The notes under the pieces: generated by a model
The model's input: the letters and a program-made list of their open reading frames with translations, nothing else
Database searches by the model: none
What the model was told of the DNA's origin: nothing
Part shown: in pieces, positions 8,904 through 16,750 of the stretch
How positions within the stretch are numbered: the first letter of the stretch is position 1
Layout: the number at the start of each line of letters is the position of its first letter
From: an uncultured Selenomonadales bacterium
Lineage (GTDB): Bacteria > Bacillota > Negativicutes > Acidaminococcales > Acidaminococcaceae
DNA length: 60,065 bases
Reading direction: 5' to 3'
NCBI GenBank assembly: GCA_900315345.1
Contig: OMYP01000022.1
Coordinates: 1-60,065, forward strand
Position numbers and translations under genes: made by a program

Positions 8904-8935
8904 GGAACCACTGTTTAATTCGTCTGCACGCTTAC
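8902..8935 (-). repeat. Second dispersed repeat, copy A
   Basis: Positions 8903-8934 match the reverse complement of 52611-52642 at 28 of 32 bases, including an unbroken CGTCTGCACGCTTA. This copy sits just after the cstA terminator and upstream of tRNA-Leu. Several small hairpins follow it (8931-9016: GCTTAC/GTAAGC, GCAAGT/ACTTGC, AATGAC/GTCATT). Confidence 0.5.
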
Positions 8936-9041
8936 TCTGTGTAAGCGATTCGCACGCAAGTAAACTTGCGGCTCTCTGCTTATGCCGGGGCTTTTTGTGA
9001 ATGACTTCGTCATTGTCTCTTGACGCAGCTTTAAAAAATGA

Positions 9042-9070
9042 TTGACGAACAGCGTCAAGTATGCTAATAT
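9042..9070 (+). promoter_or_regulatory. Promoter of tRNA-Leu(GAG)
   Basis: TTGACG (9042-9047), a 17-nt spacer and TAATAT (9065-9070), 28 nt upstream of the mature tRNA 5' end. Confidence 0.75.
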
Positions 9071-9097
9071 AATTTCGTTACAAATCAAATACTTCCC

Positions 9098-9183
9098 GCG
9101 GTTGTGGTGGAACGGCAGACACGCCACTTTGAGGGGGTGGTGAGGGTAACCTCGTATGGGTTCAAATCCCATCAACCGCACCA
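9098..9183 (+). tRNA. tRNA-Leu (anticodon GAG)
   Basis: An 86-nt class II tRNA. The acceptor stem GCGGTTG pairs with CAACCGC, then discriminator A and an encoded CCA. The anticodon stem CCACT/GGTGG encloses the loop TTGAGGG, giving anticodon GAG. A long variable arm and a GGTTCAAATCC T-loop are present. Confidence 0.95.
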
Positions 9184-9212
9184 AAAGTTTTTGATTTAAC
9201 AGTAAAAAGTGC

Positions 9213-9241
9213 TTGACAGAATTCAGAAACTGTTGTATACT
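9213..9241 (+). promoter_or_regulatory. Promoter of tRNA-Leu(CAG)
   Basis: TTGACA (9213-9218), a 17-nt spacer and TATACT (9236-9241), 29 nt before the second tRNA-Leu. Each of the two adjacent leucine tRNAs therefore appears to have its own promoter. Confidence 0.75.
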
Positions 9242-9270
9242 AAGCAAGCGTTCTGATGAATGCAAGACAT

Positions 9271-9357
9271 GCGGTAGTGGCGGAACGGCAGACGCGCTAG
9301 CCTCAGGAGCTAGTGGGGGTTGACCCCGTGGAGGTTCAAATCCTCTCTACCGCACCA
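9271..9357 (+). tRNA. tRNA-Leu (anticodon CAG)
   Basis: An 87-nt class II tRNA. The acceptor stem GCGGTAG pairs with CTACCGC, and CCA is encoded. The anticodon stem CTAGC/GCTAG holds the loop CTCAGGA, giving CAG. The variable arm has GGGGTTGACCCC-like pairing. Confidence 0.95.
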
Positions 9358-9372
9358 AATCTGAAATCCCAT

Positions 9373-9402
9373 AAGACGTAACGTTGAGTTACGTCTTTTT
9401 TT
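9373..9402 (+). terminator. Terminator after tRNA-Leu(CAG)
   Basis: AGACGTAAC and GTTACGTCT pair around a TGA loop (positions about 9374-9395), followed by seven T. Confidence 0.85.
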
Positions 9403-9409
9403 GTGCCTC

Positions 9410-9472
9410 AAACCACACTAGTCCCAAGACTTTTTGGGGGAGGTACACTGTGCCAGTGTATAGTGTGGGTTT
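9410..9472. other. 63-nt three-way-junction sequence, function unknown
   Basis: The outer arms AAACCACACTA (9410-9420) and TAGTGTGGGTTT (9461-9472) pair with one bulged G. They enclose two further hairpins: CCCAA/TTGGG (9423-9438) and TACACTG/CAGTGTA with a TGC loop (9444-9460). The whole interval is accounted for by pairing. It lies between the tRNA terminator and the terminator of the oppositely oriented GH18 gene and contains no open reading frame. Confidence 0.5.
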
Positions 9473-9492
9473 AAAGTTCACATTTCTTGGAA

Positions 9493-9530
9493 TAAAAAAA
9501 TGTGGCGCGAACCCTTCCGGAGTCCGCGCC
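9493..9530 (-). terminator. Terminator of the GH18 lipoprotein gene
   Basis: Read on the - strand, GGCGCG and CGCGCC (9504-9509 and 9525-9530) pair around a partly paired interior. A run of seven T (the A run at 9494-9500) follows. It begins 8 nt after the stop codon. Confidence 0.75.
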
Positions 9531-9537
9531 GCGTTAT

Positions 9538-10641
9538 TTATTTATTCTTTTCTTTTTTATTCTCTTCTTTCAGTGCCTCTTCCAGCATAGGCCATATCTC
9601 CGGCTTCTCGAATCCGTACCGCCAGCTTGCCACACCGGCCAGGCCGTATTTTTTAATCAGGCCGGCCTTGTGTTCCAGGCTGGTTTTGTTTTCGTGCCAG
9701 AAAGAATAGGGCACGTCATTTTCCATATAGGAAACGTACGTGATCCGTTCCTTTTCCAGCCACCGGTTCCGCAGGGTTTCATCGCCGGCTTTTTCCGTAA
9801 GAAGTTTTTCCGCATTGGGCATAGAAAGGGTTTTGGCGTAGAACCGTTTGGCGTCCTTGTCGTAATGCCACAGTCGCATGTACAGGGGGATGCCCAGCAC
9901 CACTTTATGGGCCGGTACTTCTTCCAAAGTGTTCAGAATCCCTTTTTCCACCCAGTCATATCCTGCATTGACCCCGGCCTTGGGGCTTGAGGCGGAATGC
10001 TGGTCGTAAGCCATTACCATCATGTAATCCACATGTTCTGCCAGGGCCTTCCGGTCAAAGCACAGGGACCAGTTGGGGCTGCCTTTGGGCACTGTCACGT
10101 CCATACTTAAGATCAGCTTATCCTGCTGGGTCGCTTTGCGGATCTGTTTTACGAATTCCGTGATCCGGTCTTTGTCCGCTTCGTAAATATGCTCGAAGTC
10201 CAGGTTGATACCGTCAAATTTATGCTTTTGATACTGTTGGCGTAACTGTTCAATGACAAATTTTTTCGCATTTTCATCATCTAACAGCTTTTTGGTCCGG
10301 TCCGGCTTAAAGCCGTTGGTGATCAGGGGCCACACCTGGTATCCTTTGGCGTGGGCCCGTTCCACATAGCCCTCGACGCTTTTATCCTCCAGCTTGCCGA
10401 ATTCGTTTCCAATTACATACCAGCAAGGGGAAACGACGTTGACACCCGGCAGTTTTTCATGTGTGGAAAGATCTACTTCCGGTTTGTTCTCATGCTGCCA
10501 TACAAGATTTACTTTTTCCCCCAGAGGCGGTTTGGGTACAGGCGTCGGAGCCGTTGCAGCTTTTTCCTTGGTGCAGGCGGAAGAAGTAAGGCACCCCAGT
10601 GCCAGCACTGTGATCAGTATGTGTGAAAGAAATTTTTTCAT
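9538..10641 (-). CDS. Exported GH18-family glycosidase (YaaH-like), probable lipoprotein
   Basis: A 367-aa exported protein with a glycosyl hydrolase 18 fold, related to spore-germination/peptidoglycan-active YaaH-like proteins. The GH18 signature FDGINLDFEH is intact, with E150 as the expected acid and D143 and D148 before it. The start at 10641 (MKKFLSHIL) has GGAG 9 nt upstream; an in-frame ATG at 10671 would spoil the signal peptide. The signal sequence ends at SSAC (C23), a poor lipobox, followed by a Pro/Ala/Thr spacer, so lipidation is likely but not sure. No LysM domain is seen. The substrate may be cell wall or chitin-like glycans. It is divergent from the MFS gene. Confidence 0.8.
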   Translation of the reverse strand: MKKFLSHILITVLALGCLTSSACTKEKAATAPTPVPKPPLGEKVNLVWQHENKPEVDLSTHEKLPGVNVVSPCWYVIGNEFGKLEDKSVEGYVERAHAKGYQVWPLITNGFKPDRTKKLLDDENAKKFVIEQLRQQYQKHKFDGINLDFEHIYEADKDRITEFVKQIRKATQQDKLILSMDVTVPKGSPNWSLCFDRKALAEHVDYMMVMAYDQHSASSPKAGVNAGYDWVEKGILNTLEEVPAHKVVLGIPLYMRLWHYDKDAKRFYAKTLSMPNAEKLLTEKAGDETLRNRWLEKERITYVSYMENDVPYSFWHENKTSLEHKAGLIKKYGLAGVASWRYGFEKPEIWPMLEEALKEENKKEKNK

Positions 10642-10867
10642 AAAGAATTCTCCGTAATGTTTATGAATCAAAATTGTTGTTTCCCGAAAAGTTCCTGGAA
10701 CAGGAAACCTTTCTGTAAGAGCAAAAGGATGTGTTCCAAAGGGTATCCCGGAGGTTTCAGCTTATTATATCAAATATCTGAGATTCTTGCATCAGAATCG
10801 CACTCCGGGTGTTTTATTTCAAATTCTCTTATGTTATAATATATGGACGAGTACGGTGGTGAGTGAT

Positions 10868-12091
10868 ATGTCTTTTTTTGAGGAACACGGCTCCGGCGCC
10901 ATAAGTTGGAAGAAGAATCTTGTCGTGTTATGGGCAGGCGTGTTTCTGGCCTGCGCCAGTTATACCTCCTGTATTCCGTTCTTACCGGTTTACCTGCTGA
11001 AAGAATTACACGTGCCCCAGGACCAGGTGAATTTCTGGTCAGGCCTTGTGTACGCGGTCACATTTTTAGGCTCGGCAGTCATGGCCCCTTACTGGGGGGC
11101 CTGGGCTGACAGAGTAGGGCAGCGGAAGATGGCCATTCGTGCCGGGTTTGGTCTGGCCCTTACCTATATGCTGGGAGCGATTGTCCAGACAGCTCCCCAG
11201 ATGCTGGGGGTCCGTATCCTGACCGGGCTTATCAGCGGCTTCGTTCCCGCGTCGCTTTCGTTGGTATCCTCCACCCTTCCCAGGGATAAACTGGGCTGGG
11301 GCATGGGTTGGATGCAGTCGGCCATTGCCAGCGGCAGTATCCTGGGTCCTTTGATGGGAGGCTACCTTGCGGTCTGGTTCGGCATGCGGATGTCCTTCTA
11401 TGTAGGGGCCGGCAGCCTTTTCTTTGCGGCCATGATGGTAGTGTTCCTGGTGAGGGACCTTCCCTTTACGAAGGAACAGCACCGTGAGCAGATGCATGTG
11501 GTCCATGATATTAAAATCGCTCTCCATAACCGGGGCCTGCTGTATGTCATGTTCATGTTCTTTCTGGTGCAGACCTGTACCATGGCCATCCAGCCTCTGA
11601 TCACCCTGTATGTGGGGGAACTGATGGGCGGGGCCGGCGACGCCTCTGTTACCATGAGCGGATGGATTTTTTCCCTGGCGGGCATTGCGGGAATCATAGC
11701 GGCGCCTTTCTGGGGTAAACGGGGACAGCAGTGCGGATTTGTCCGCATCCTGTGCCTGGTATTGTGCTGCGCGGGCTGCGTGAACCTCTGCCAGGTTTTT
11801 GTAAGCAGCATCTGGGAGTTCGCGGCGATCCAGTTTGTCTACGGCCTGTTCCTTTCCGGTGCAGTGCCCAATATTAATTCAACGCTGGTTGAGGTAACGC
11901 CCCAGGAAATGCGGGGCAAAGCCTTCGGCCTTACCACCTCGGCCCAGCAGTTCGGCGGTGTGGTAGGACCCATGCTGGGAGGACTTCTTGGCAACTACAT
12001 GCCCACCCGGTATGTGTTGTTCTCTACCGGCGTAGTATTATTGTCTGCGGCAGCCTATACCTTTGCCAGCCGGTTGCGTAAAGCTAAGTAA
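10868..12091 (+). CDS. Major facilitator superfamily transporter (drug-efflux type)
   Basis: A 407-aa membrane protein with about 12 transmembrane segments in two halves. The loop between helices 2 and 3 carries GAWADRVGQRKM, the MFS A-motif, and FWGKRGQQCGFVR is its degenerate echo in the second half. Helix 5 has a GPLMGGYL motif typical of antiporters (motif C-like). This suggests proton-driven export of drugs or metabolites; the substrate is unknown. I start at ATG 10868 (MSFFEEHG) because GGTGGTGAG precedes it and the upstream 27 residues look non-coding. A TATAAT box lies near 10834. The fold-back remnant begins 3-4 nt after the stop. Confidence 0.87.
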   Translation: MSFFEEHGSGAISWKKNLVVLWAGVFLACASYTSCIPFLPVYLLKELHVPQDQVNFWSGLVYAVTFLGSAVMAPYWGAWADRVGQRKMAIRAGFGLALTYMLGAIVQTAPQMLGVRILTGLISGFVPASLSLVSSTLPRDKLGWGMGWMQSAIASGSILGPLMGGYLAVWFGMRMSFYVGAGSLFFAAMMVVFLVRDLPFTKEQHREQMHVVHDIKIALHNRGLLYVMFMFFLVQTCTMAIQPLITLYVGELMGGAGDASVTMSGWIFSLAGIAGIIAAPFWGKRGQQCGFVRILCLVLCCAGCVNLCQVFVSSIWEFAAIQFVYGLFLSGAVPNINSTLVEVTPQEMRGKAFGLTTSAQQFGGVVGPMLGGLLGNYMPTRYVLFSTGVVLLSAAAYTFASRLRKAK

Positions 12092-12118
12092 AATTAGAAT
12101 TTATGCACACAAACTTTA
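12092..12118. repeat. Probable internally deleted fold-back repeat remnant
   Basis: Immediately after the MFS stop, AGAATTTATG matches the left tip of the repeat and is joined directly to CACACAAACTTTAAT, which resembles the other tip seen at 44053-44069. The match is short, so this is a tentative member of the family. Confidence 0.4.
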
Positions 12119-12142
12119 ATATATTATAGGAGGTTACAACTT

Positions 12143-12697
12143 ATGTTACAAAAATTCCAGGGCATCAGCCCCAAAATCGATGAAAAAGCCCATGTATTTG
12201 AAAGCGCCGATGTAATCGGCATGGTGGAAATGAAAGAATATGCCAGCGTATGGCCCAACTGCACGGTCCGGGGCGACGTGAACCGCATCGAGATCGGCCG
12301 CTATACCAACATCCAGGACAACAGCTGCCTCCATGTGGCAGACCGGCATGCCTGCATTATCGGCGATTTTGTGACGGTAGGCCACAGCGCTACCATCCAT
12401 GCCTGCACCATTGAAGACCATGTGCTGGTAGGTATGGGTTCCGTTGTGCTGGACGGCGCCGTGGTAGGTACCGGCAGCGTCATTGCCGCAGGTGCGGTTG
12501 TAACCAAGGGAACCATTGTGGAACCCTATTCCCTCATGGCCGGCATTCCGGCGAAATGCATCAAGAAACTGCCGGAATCCAATCTGACCACGATCCATAA
12601 CCAGGCCCTGAAATACAAGACCCTGTGGACGGAACGCTATGGCATCCTTCCTGATGCGGGCGGTGAAAAATACCACGGCGAAAAGATCATGGACTGA
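12143..12697 (+). CDS. Gamma-carbonic anhydrase family hexapeptide-repeat protein
   Basis: A 184-aa left-handed beta-helix protein with [LIV]-G-x4 repeats over about residues 10-135. The three zinc-site histidines of gamma-carbonic anhydrases are present: H64 (SCLHV), H81 (VGH) and H86 (TIHACTI). R43 and D45 (VRGDVNRIEIG) are also conserved. The family includes Cam, YrdA, PaaY and CaiE, so bicarbonate/CO2 interconversion is plausible but other thioesterase or accessory roles exist. The ATG follows AGGAGG. It is 51 nt after the MFS gene and 32 nt before the next gene. Confidence 0.88.
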   Translation: MLQKFQGISPKIDEKAHVFESADVIGMVEMKEYASVWPNCTVRGDVNRIEIGRYTNIQDNSCLHVADRHACIIGDFVTVGHSATIHACTIEDHVLVGMGSVVLDGAVVGTGSVIAAGAVVTKGTIVEPYSLMAGIPAKCIKKLPESNLTTIHNQALKYKTLWTERYGILPDAGGEKYHGEKIMD

Positions 12698-12729
12698 TCT
12701 TTCAAATTATAGGAGTGAATTTGTAAGCT

Positions 12730-13632
12730 ATGGCAAAACGGGAGAATAAATTTGTAAAAATTACCCGGCGGCAGGAAGATACTTCCAATGAAAATTTCGG
12801 GCTGGGCCGTCCCTTTGATTTTGACGACCATTACAACCGGATCGCCATCATGGGAACGCTGGTGACTACCATCATCCTGCTGTTTTTCCGTCAGGTGACG
12901 GGCAGCGGGACGGGCAGCGTCATGCTGGACGGGGTCAGCTACGCCGCAGGCTTTTTCTTTGCCTATCTCATCGGCCGTGAGATCGACCCGGAACCGGGCC
13001 GGGAATGGGGCGCGCTGCTGGGCGCCTTTATCACCCTGGCCGGGGAAGCTGTGTTAGGCGTAAATATTGACGGCGTTATCGGCCTGTTGTGGGTGCTGTT
13101 TATCAGCCGGATGTTCAACCGTACCTCCGGTTCCCGCCACAGGATCGGCGATAATGCAATCATTTTAGGCTGCGCTTTCTGGATGGGTTACAGCGGGTAC
13201 TGGCTGTTCCCTGTCATTACGGGAATCTGTTACGTTCTGGAAAGCCAGATCAAAGAAGGCTATTACCGCAGTTTGTACCTGAGCGCCATTGCCTTTGCCA
13301 TGTGCGCCATTACCGGGCGTAACATGGAGACTCCGGTGTTGTCCGTACATTACTTGTACCTGATGGGCATTGCCTTCATCCTGTTCCTGCCCCAGCTGAC
13401 CATGGCCGGTTTCAGCACGGCCCGGGATGACAGGCACCAGAGACCCCTGATCCGGAGCCGTCTCCAATGCGCCCAGGGCATATTCCTGGTGGGCGTTGGC
13501 CTGCTGCTTTATTTCGGCGGCAATCAGGCGGGACTCATCTTTATCCCCTGCATCGGCGCGGCAATCGGGACGGGCCTGTATCTGCTGGTGTACCTGCTGA
13601 AACGGAAACAGAAAGAAGAAGGGAATCTGTAA
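12730..13632 (+). CDS. Integral membrane protein of unknown function
   Basis: A 300-aa protein I do not recognise. After a charged, soluble first 37 residues it has about eight hydrophobic segments and a Lys-rich C-terminal tail. A conserved-looking loop HRIGDNAIILG and a charged loop RDDRHQRPLIRSR lie between helices. No transporter family motif is evident. The ATG is 14 nt after an AGGAG, a longer gap than usual, and no better start is visible. It probably shares a transcript with the carbonic anhydrase upstream (32-nt gap). Confidence 0.75.
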   Translation: MAKRENKFVKITRRQEDTSNENFGLGRPFDFDDHYNRIAIMGTLVTTIILLFFRQVTGSGTGSVMLDGVSYAAGFFFAYLIGREIDPEPGREWGALLGAFITLAGEAVLGVNIDGVIGLLWVLFISRMFNRTSGSRHRIGDNAIILGCAFWMGYSGYWLFPVITGICYVLESQIKEGYYRSLYLSAIAFAMCAITGRNMETPVLSVHYLYLMGIAFILFLPQLTMAGFSTARDDRHQRPLIRSRLQCAQGIFLVGVGLLLYFGGNQAGLIFIPCIGAAIGTGLYLLVYLLKRKQKEEGNL

Positions 13633-13814
13633 ATTATTCTGTTGCATCAGGCTGTGAAAAAAGCAGCGGCAACTGCACAAAGTACGGCTGTGTGTTCTCC
13701 CGTCCGCAGTTTTCATAAATCTGCGAAAGAAACAGCGGCAACCGAGTCGGTAAATGGCGTGGAAGCTGCTGGCAGAAAAGAAAAACTATAAAACAAATTT
13801 TGGAGGAGACTGCA

Positions 13815-14285
13815 ATGGCAGAAAGAAAAATTCGTTTTACCACAAACAAAGGCGTGTTCGAGGCACAGATGTTTGAAGAAAAGGCGCCCAACACCACGAA
13901 AAATTTTATTGAACTGACGGAAAAGGGCTTTTACGATGGTATCATTTTCCATCGTGTCATCGACGGTTTTATGATCCAGGGCGGCGATCCTACAGGCACC
14001 GGTATGGGCGGCCCCGGTTACAAAATTAAAGACGAGTTCGGCGAAGGGCTGGTTCACGATGACGAAGGCATCCTGTCCATGGCCAATGCGGGACCCAATA
14101 CCGGCGGCAGCCAGTTCTTCATCACCCTGGCTCCCACTCCCTGGCTGAACGGCCATCACGCTGTATTTGGCAAGATCGTGAAAGGCATGGACGTGGTCCG
14201 GGAGATCGGTTCCGTGGCTACGGACTTCCGCGACCGGCCGGTGGATCCGGTGGTTATGGAAAAGGTTGAAGTGGTGACTGAGTAA
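13815..14285 (+). CDS. Cyclophilin-type peptidyl-prolyl cis-trans isomerase
   Basis: A 156-aa cytoplasmic cyclophilin that catalyses proline isomerisation during folding. The core motifs [19 protein letters not shown] and GGSQFFITL carry the catalytic Arg and the Phe/Met/Gln pocket, and [14 protein letters not shown] completes the active site. Translation starts at ATG 13815 with GGAGGAG 6 nt before it; an in-frame TTG at 13800 overlaps that site and is rejected. No signal peptide is present. The 182 nt upstream show no clear promoter, only an imperfect pair of GAAA-AGCAGCGGCAAC-like stretches. Confidence 0.95.
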   Translation: MAERKIRFTTNKGVFEAQMFEEKAPNTTKNFIELTEKGFYDGIIFHRVIDGFMIQGGDPTGTGMGGPGYKIKDEFGEGLVHDDEGILSMANAGPNTGGSQFFITLAPTPWLNGHHAVFGKIVKGMDVVREIGSVATDFRDRPVDPVVMEKVEVVTE

Positions 14286-14421
14286 CACCTTTACGGAATT
14301 TTTTGTCTCAGGAAAATGCAATTGATGCAATTTACCGGAAACAGAAAATCCTTTGATTCTTTTTCCTTTACATCAGGGTCGGACTATTTAGAGTAACTGT
14401 AATTTTCTGCAAATATTTTGC

Positions 14422-14450
14422 TTGCATAATTATCTTATTTGTCATATAAT
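14422..14450 (+). promoter_or_regulatory. Promoter of the cold-shock gene
   Basis: TTGCAT (14422-14427), a 17-nt spacer and TATAAT (14445-14450). The expected leader is about 53 nt and can form a TTGGT/ACCAA stem before the AGGAGG site. Confidence 0.75.
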
Positions 14451-14509
14451 ACCAATGTTGGTGATTTGAATAAGCGCCGACCAAAGTATTTTTTTAGGAG
14501 GCCCGCAAG

Positions 14510-14710
14510 ATGACAGGCAAAGTAAAATGGTTTAATGCAGAAAAAGGCTATGGATTTATTGAACGTGAAGATGGCGGTGATGTATTCGTACATTTCTCTG
14601 CTATCCAGGTTGAAGGATACAAAACTCTGGAAGACGGCCAGACTGTTGAATTCGACGTGGTTGAAGGCAGCCGCGGCGAACAGGCAGCTAACGTTGTTCC
14701 TGTAAAATAA
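14510..14710 (+). CDS. Cold-shock domain protein (CspA family)
   Basis: A 66-aa single OB-fold protein that binds single-stranded RNA and DNA. RNP1 (KGYGFI) and RNP2 (VFVHF) are intact after the usual VKWFNAEKG start. It has a strong AGGAGG site, its own promoter (14422-14450) and a terminator, so it forms a monocistronic unit. The structured short leader could allow the temperature response seen in the family, which is inference. Confidence 0.97.
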   Translation: MTGKVKWFNAEKGYGFIEREDGGDVFVHFSAIQVEGYKTLEDGQTVEFDVVEGSRGEQAANVVPVK

Positions 14711-14748
14711 TCTGTTTTACGCGTAGCAACAAGTATTTCGCATGAACC

Positions 14749-14783
14749 AAAGGGCGTTTCCGAAAAGGAAATGCCCTTTTTTT
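14749..14783 (+). terminator. Terminator of the cold-shock gene
   Basis: AAAGGGC-GTTTCC pairs with GGAAAT-GCCCTTT around GAAAA, followed by a T run. It ends just before the ribosome binding site of the lipase gene. Confidence 0.9.
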
Positions 14784-14797
14784 ATAAAGGTACGGAT

Positions 14798-16174
14798 ATG
14801 AAGCGCTTGATTTTTTTTATGGCGGCGATCCTTTTCTGCTTTGTGCCCCTGGCTACGGGCTTTGCGGAAATGCCCCGGGGCAGCCTGGCATATGATTCCG
14901 GAGATACGGAAACGGTTGCAAAACAAAAAACCGAATATAACAATGCCTACTGGATCCTCTTTTCCCTGTTGGCCTCTTCGGCTGCCTATGAGCCGGAGAA
15001 CAGTACGGAAGCAGAATATCTTCGCCGGTATGGCTGGGATTTTACGCCTCATCGGATCACTGACGGAAAAACGGTTGTGCATTTCATTACTGCCAGAAGC
15101 AGCATGGCTGACGGAACCCCGTTGTATGTGATATCCTTCCGTGGCAGTGCGGAAAAAAAGGACTGGGCAGCGGATTTTATGACGGGACAGGTGGTATACG
15201 GCGGAAAAAGCCTGGAAGAATCGGAACAGGTCGCCGGCGAAAAAGTATCCGGTAAGGTTCCCCCCAGGGTACACAAAGGCTTCAATACGTATGCGGATCT
15301 GTCCCTGCGTATGCTTTTGGACGCAGCGTCCCATGAATTTCTGGACCAGTACCGATCCGAAAAAAATGCCCGCCTGCTGCTGACAGGTCACAGCCTGGGC
15401 GGGGCGGTCGCTACCCTTGTGGGACAACGGCTTATTGATTTCGGTTTTGATCCGGGCCGGATGCAGGTCATTACTTTCGGTGCCCCGGCCGTAGCGAACA
15501 AAACTTTTAAACAGATGTATGGGGACAGGCTGAACCTGATCCGGGTCACCAATTCAGAAGATCCGATACCATTAACTTTTCAGGCTGTACTGCGTAATTA
15601 TAAGCAGTTTGGGAAAGAGGTACGGTTCCGGATTCCCAGGACTTTCAATAATATGAATCATTTCCTTCACTTATATTTAGACTTTGGCCTGCGCAACTAT
15701 TACGATGCCTTTGACAGCGCTGTCAAAAAAGGTCTTGTAAAGGAATGGCCGGAAGCGCGGATGACACGTAAGGACAGGCCGGTTGTACTCCTTCATGTAA
15801 AACAGGCTGAAGCAAAGCCGTTACGGGAAACCATGGCCATACTGGAGCGGTTTATGGTGAATGAATATAAGGTACTGCTGCCCAATTACATTGTGGCAAA
15901 GTCCGGGAGTGATCCTTATGATGCAATGTTGGAAAGCAGGGCGGACTATCTGCTGCAGCTGGACTTTGATGCAGAATCCAGCCGGGAAAATAATAACTGG
16001 TACCTGACCCTTGAGCAGACTCTTTCAGATAAAGAGGGCAATATACTTTCTGTGGGCAGCACTGCAAAGCGGACTTCCCCTCTGGCAGGGAACATTCTAG
16101 CAGCTATGGAAGCAGTGGCGTGGCAGAAGGCGGAACTGCTCCGGCAAATGCCCTGGCTGGGGGAATCCTTTTGA
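14798..16174 (+). CDS. Secreted class 3 lipase-family alpha/beta hydrolase
   Basis: A 458-aa exported protein. Residues 1-24 form a signal peptide with a probable cut after GFA. The alpha/beta hydrolase core has the nucleophile elbow TGHSLGG with S199, and SFRGSAEKKDWAADF supplies the oxyanion-side segment of class 3 lipases. A downstream aspartate (SEDPIP) and histidine (MNHFLH) are plausible triad partners. About 130 residues after the core are unassigned. I start at ATG 14798 with AAAGG 7 nt before it; an ATG at 14771 falls inside the preceding terminator. Natural substrate unknown. Confidence 0.85.
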   Translation: MKRLIFFMAAILFCFVPLATGFAEMPRGSLAYDSGDTETVAKQKTEYNNAYWILFSLLASSAAYEPENSTEAEYLRRYGWDFTPHRITDGKTVVHFITARSSMADGTPLYVISFRGSAEKKDWAADFMTGQVVYGGKSLEESEQVAGEKVSGKVPPRVHKGFNTYADLSLRMLLDAASHEFLDQYRSEKNARLLLTGHSLGGAVATLVGQRLIDFGFDPGRMQVITFGAPAVANKTFKQMYGDRLNLIRVTNSEDPIPLTFQAVLRNYKQFGKEVRFRIPRTFNNMNHFLHLYLDFGLRNYYDAFDSAVKKGLVKEWPEARMTRKDRPVVLLHVKQAEAKPLRETMAILERFMVNEYKVLLPNYIVAKSGSDPYDAMLESRADYLLQLDFDAESSRENNNWYLTLEQTLSDKEGNILSVGSTAKRTSPLAGNILAAMEAVAWQKAELLRQMPWLGESF

Positions 16175-16180
16175 ATTGAT

Positions 16181-16210
16181 TAGACATTTCCCTGCAGGAT
16201 GGTGTATAAT
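16181..16210 (+). promoter_or_regulatory. Promoter of the superoxide reductase gene
   Basis: TAGACA (16181-16186), an 18-nt spacer and TATAAT (16205-16210), about 115 nt upstream of the start codon. Confidence 0.55.
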
Positions 16211-16326
16211 ATTTTTATCAACTAAATGCGAAAGGTTCTCAGTTTAATAAAGGATATGCTGAAAGCAATGCTGACCGGGTCGGCATGACGTATCGGCAAA
16301 ACCTGCAGTAACAAGGAGGGATTACG

Positions 16327-16707
16327 ATGGATTCAAAATTTTACAGCTGCCGTAAATGTGATGTGATCGTAGGACTTGTAGAAGGATCCGCAAAAGGGCT
16401 GACCTGCGACGGGGAGCCTTTGGAAATGATGCGGGCCAACAGTGTGGATGCATCACGGGAAAAACACGTGCCTGTGGTTTCTGTGGCGGAATCCATTGTT
16501 TCCGTTAAGATCGGCAGCGCGGAGCATCCCATGACCGCTGCCCACCATATCAGCTGGATCTATTTGCAGACCCAGAAAGGGGGACAGCGCCGGGCCCTGA
16601 CTATTGATGACAAGCCGGAAGCAAAGTTTGCACTGGTGGACGGGGACAAACCTGTGGCTGTATTTGCCTATTGCAACCTGCACGGGCTGTGGGTAACGGA
16701 ACTGTAA
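16327..16707 (+). CDS. Desulfoferrodoxin-family superoxide reductase
   Basis: A 126-aa protein that should reduce superoxide to hydrogen peroxide in the cytoplasm, an oxygen defence typical of anaerobes. The iron centre II ligands are all visible: H47 (EKHVPV), H67 (EHPM), H73, C116 and H119 (CNLHGLW), with catalytic E45 and K46. The N-terminal desulforedoxin-like domain has C8, C11 and C27, but the fourth ligand expected beside C27 is D28. Centre I may therefore be lost or altered. The ATG has an AAGGAGG site. It is a single-gene unit with promoter at 16181-16210 and terminator at 16720-16750. Confidence 0.92.
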   Translation: MDSKFYSCRKCDVIVGLVEGSAKGLTCDGEPLEMMRANSVDASREKHVPVVSVAESIVSVKIGSAEHPMTAAHHISWIYLQTQKGGQRRALTIDDKPEAKFALVDGDKPVAVFAYCNLHGLWVTEL

Positions 16708-16719
16708 GAACAGAAAATT

Positions 16720-16750
16720 AAAAGCGCCGGAGAATTCCGGCGCTTTTTTT
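16720..16750. terminator. Two-way terminator between superoxide reductase and ABC-F genes
   Basis: AAAAGCGCCGG and CCGGCGCTTTT pair around AGAATT. Runs of A and T on both sides let it serve both convergent genes. It abuts the ABC-F stop codon. Confidence 0.9.

Noticed and set aside
9502..9990. A 162-codon + strand frame opposite the GH18 gene
   Set aside because: It overlaps the terminator and the conserved 3' half of the GH18 gene and has no domain or ribosome binding site.
13633..13814. Imperfect direct repeat (AGCAGCGGCAAC-like) upstream of the cyclophilin gene
   Set aside because: The two units share only a short core and are not found elsewhere in the window, so chance similarity is likely.
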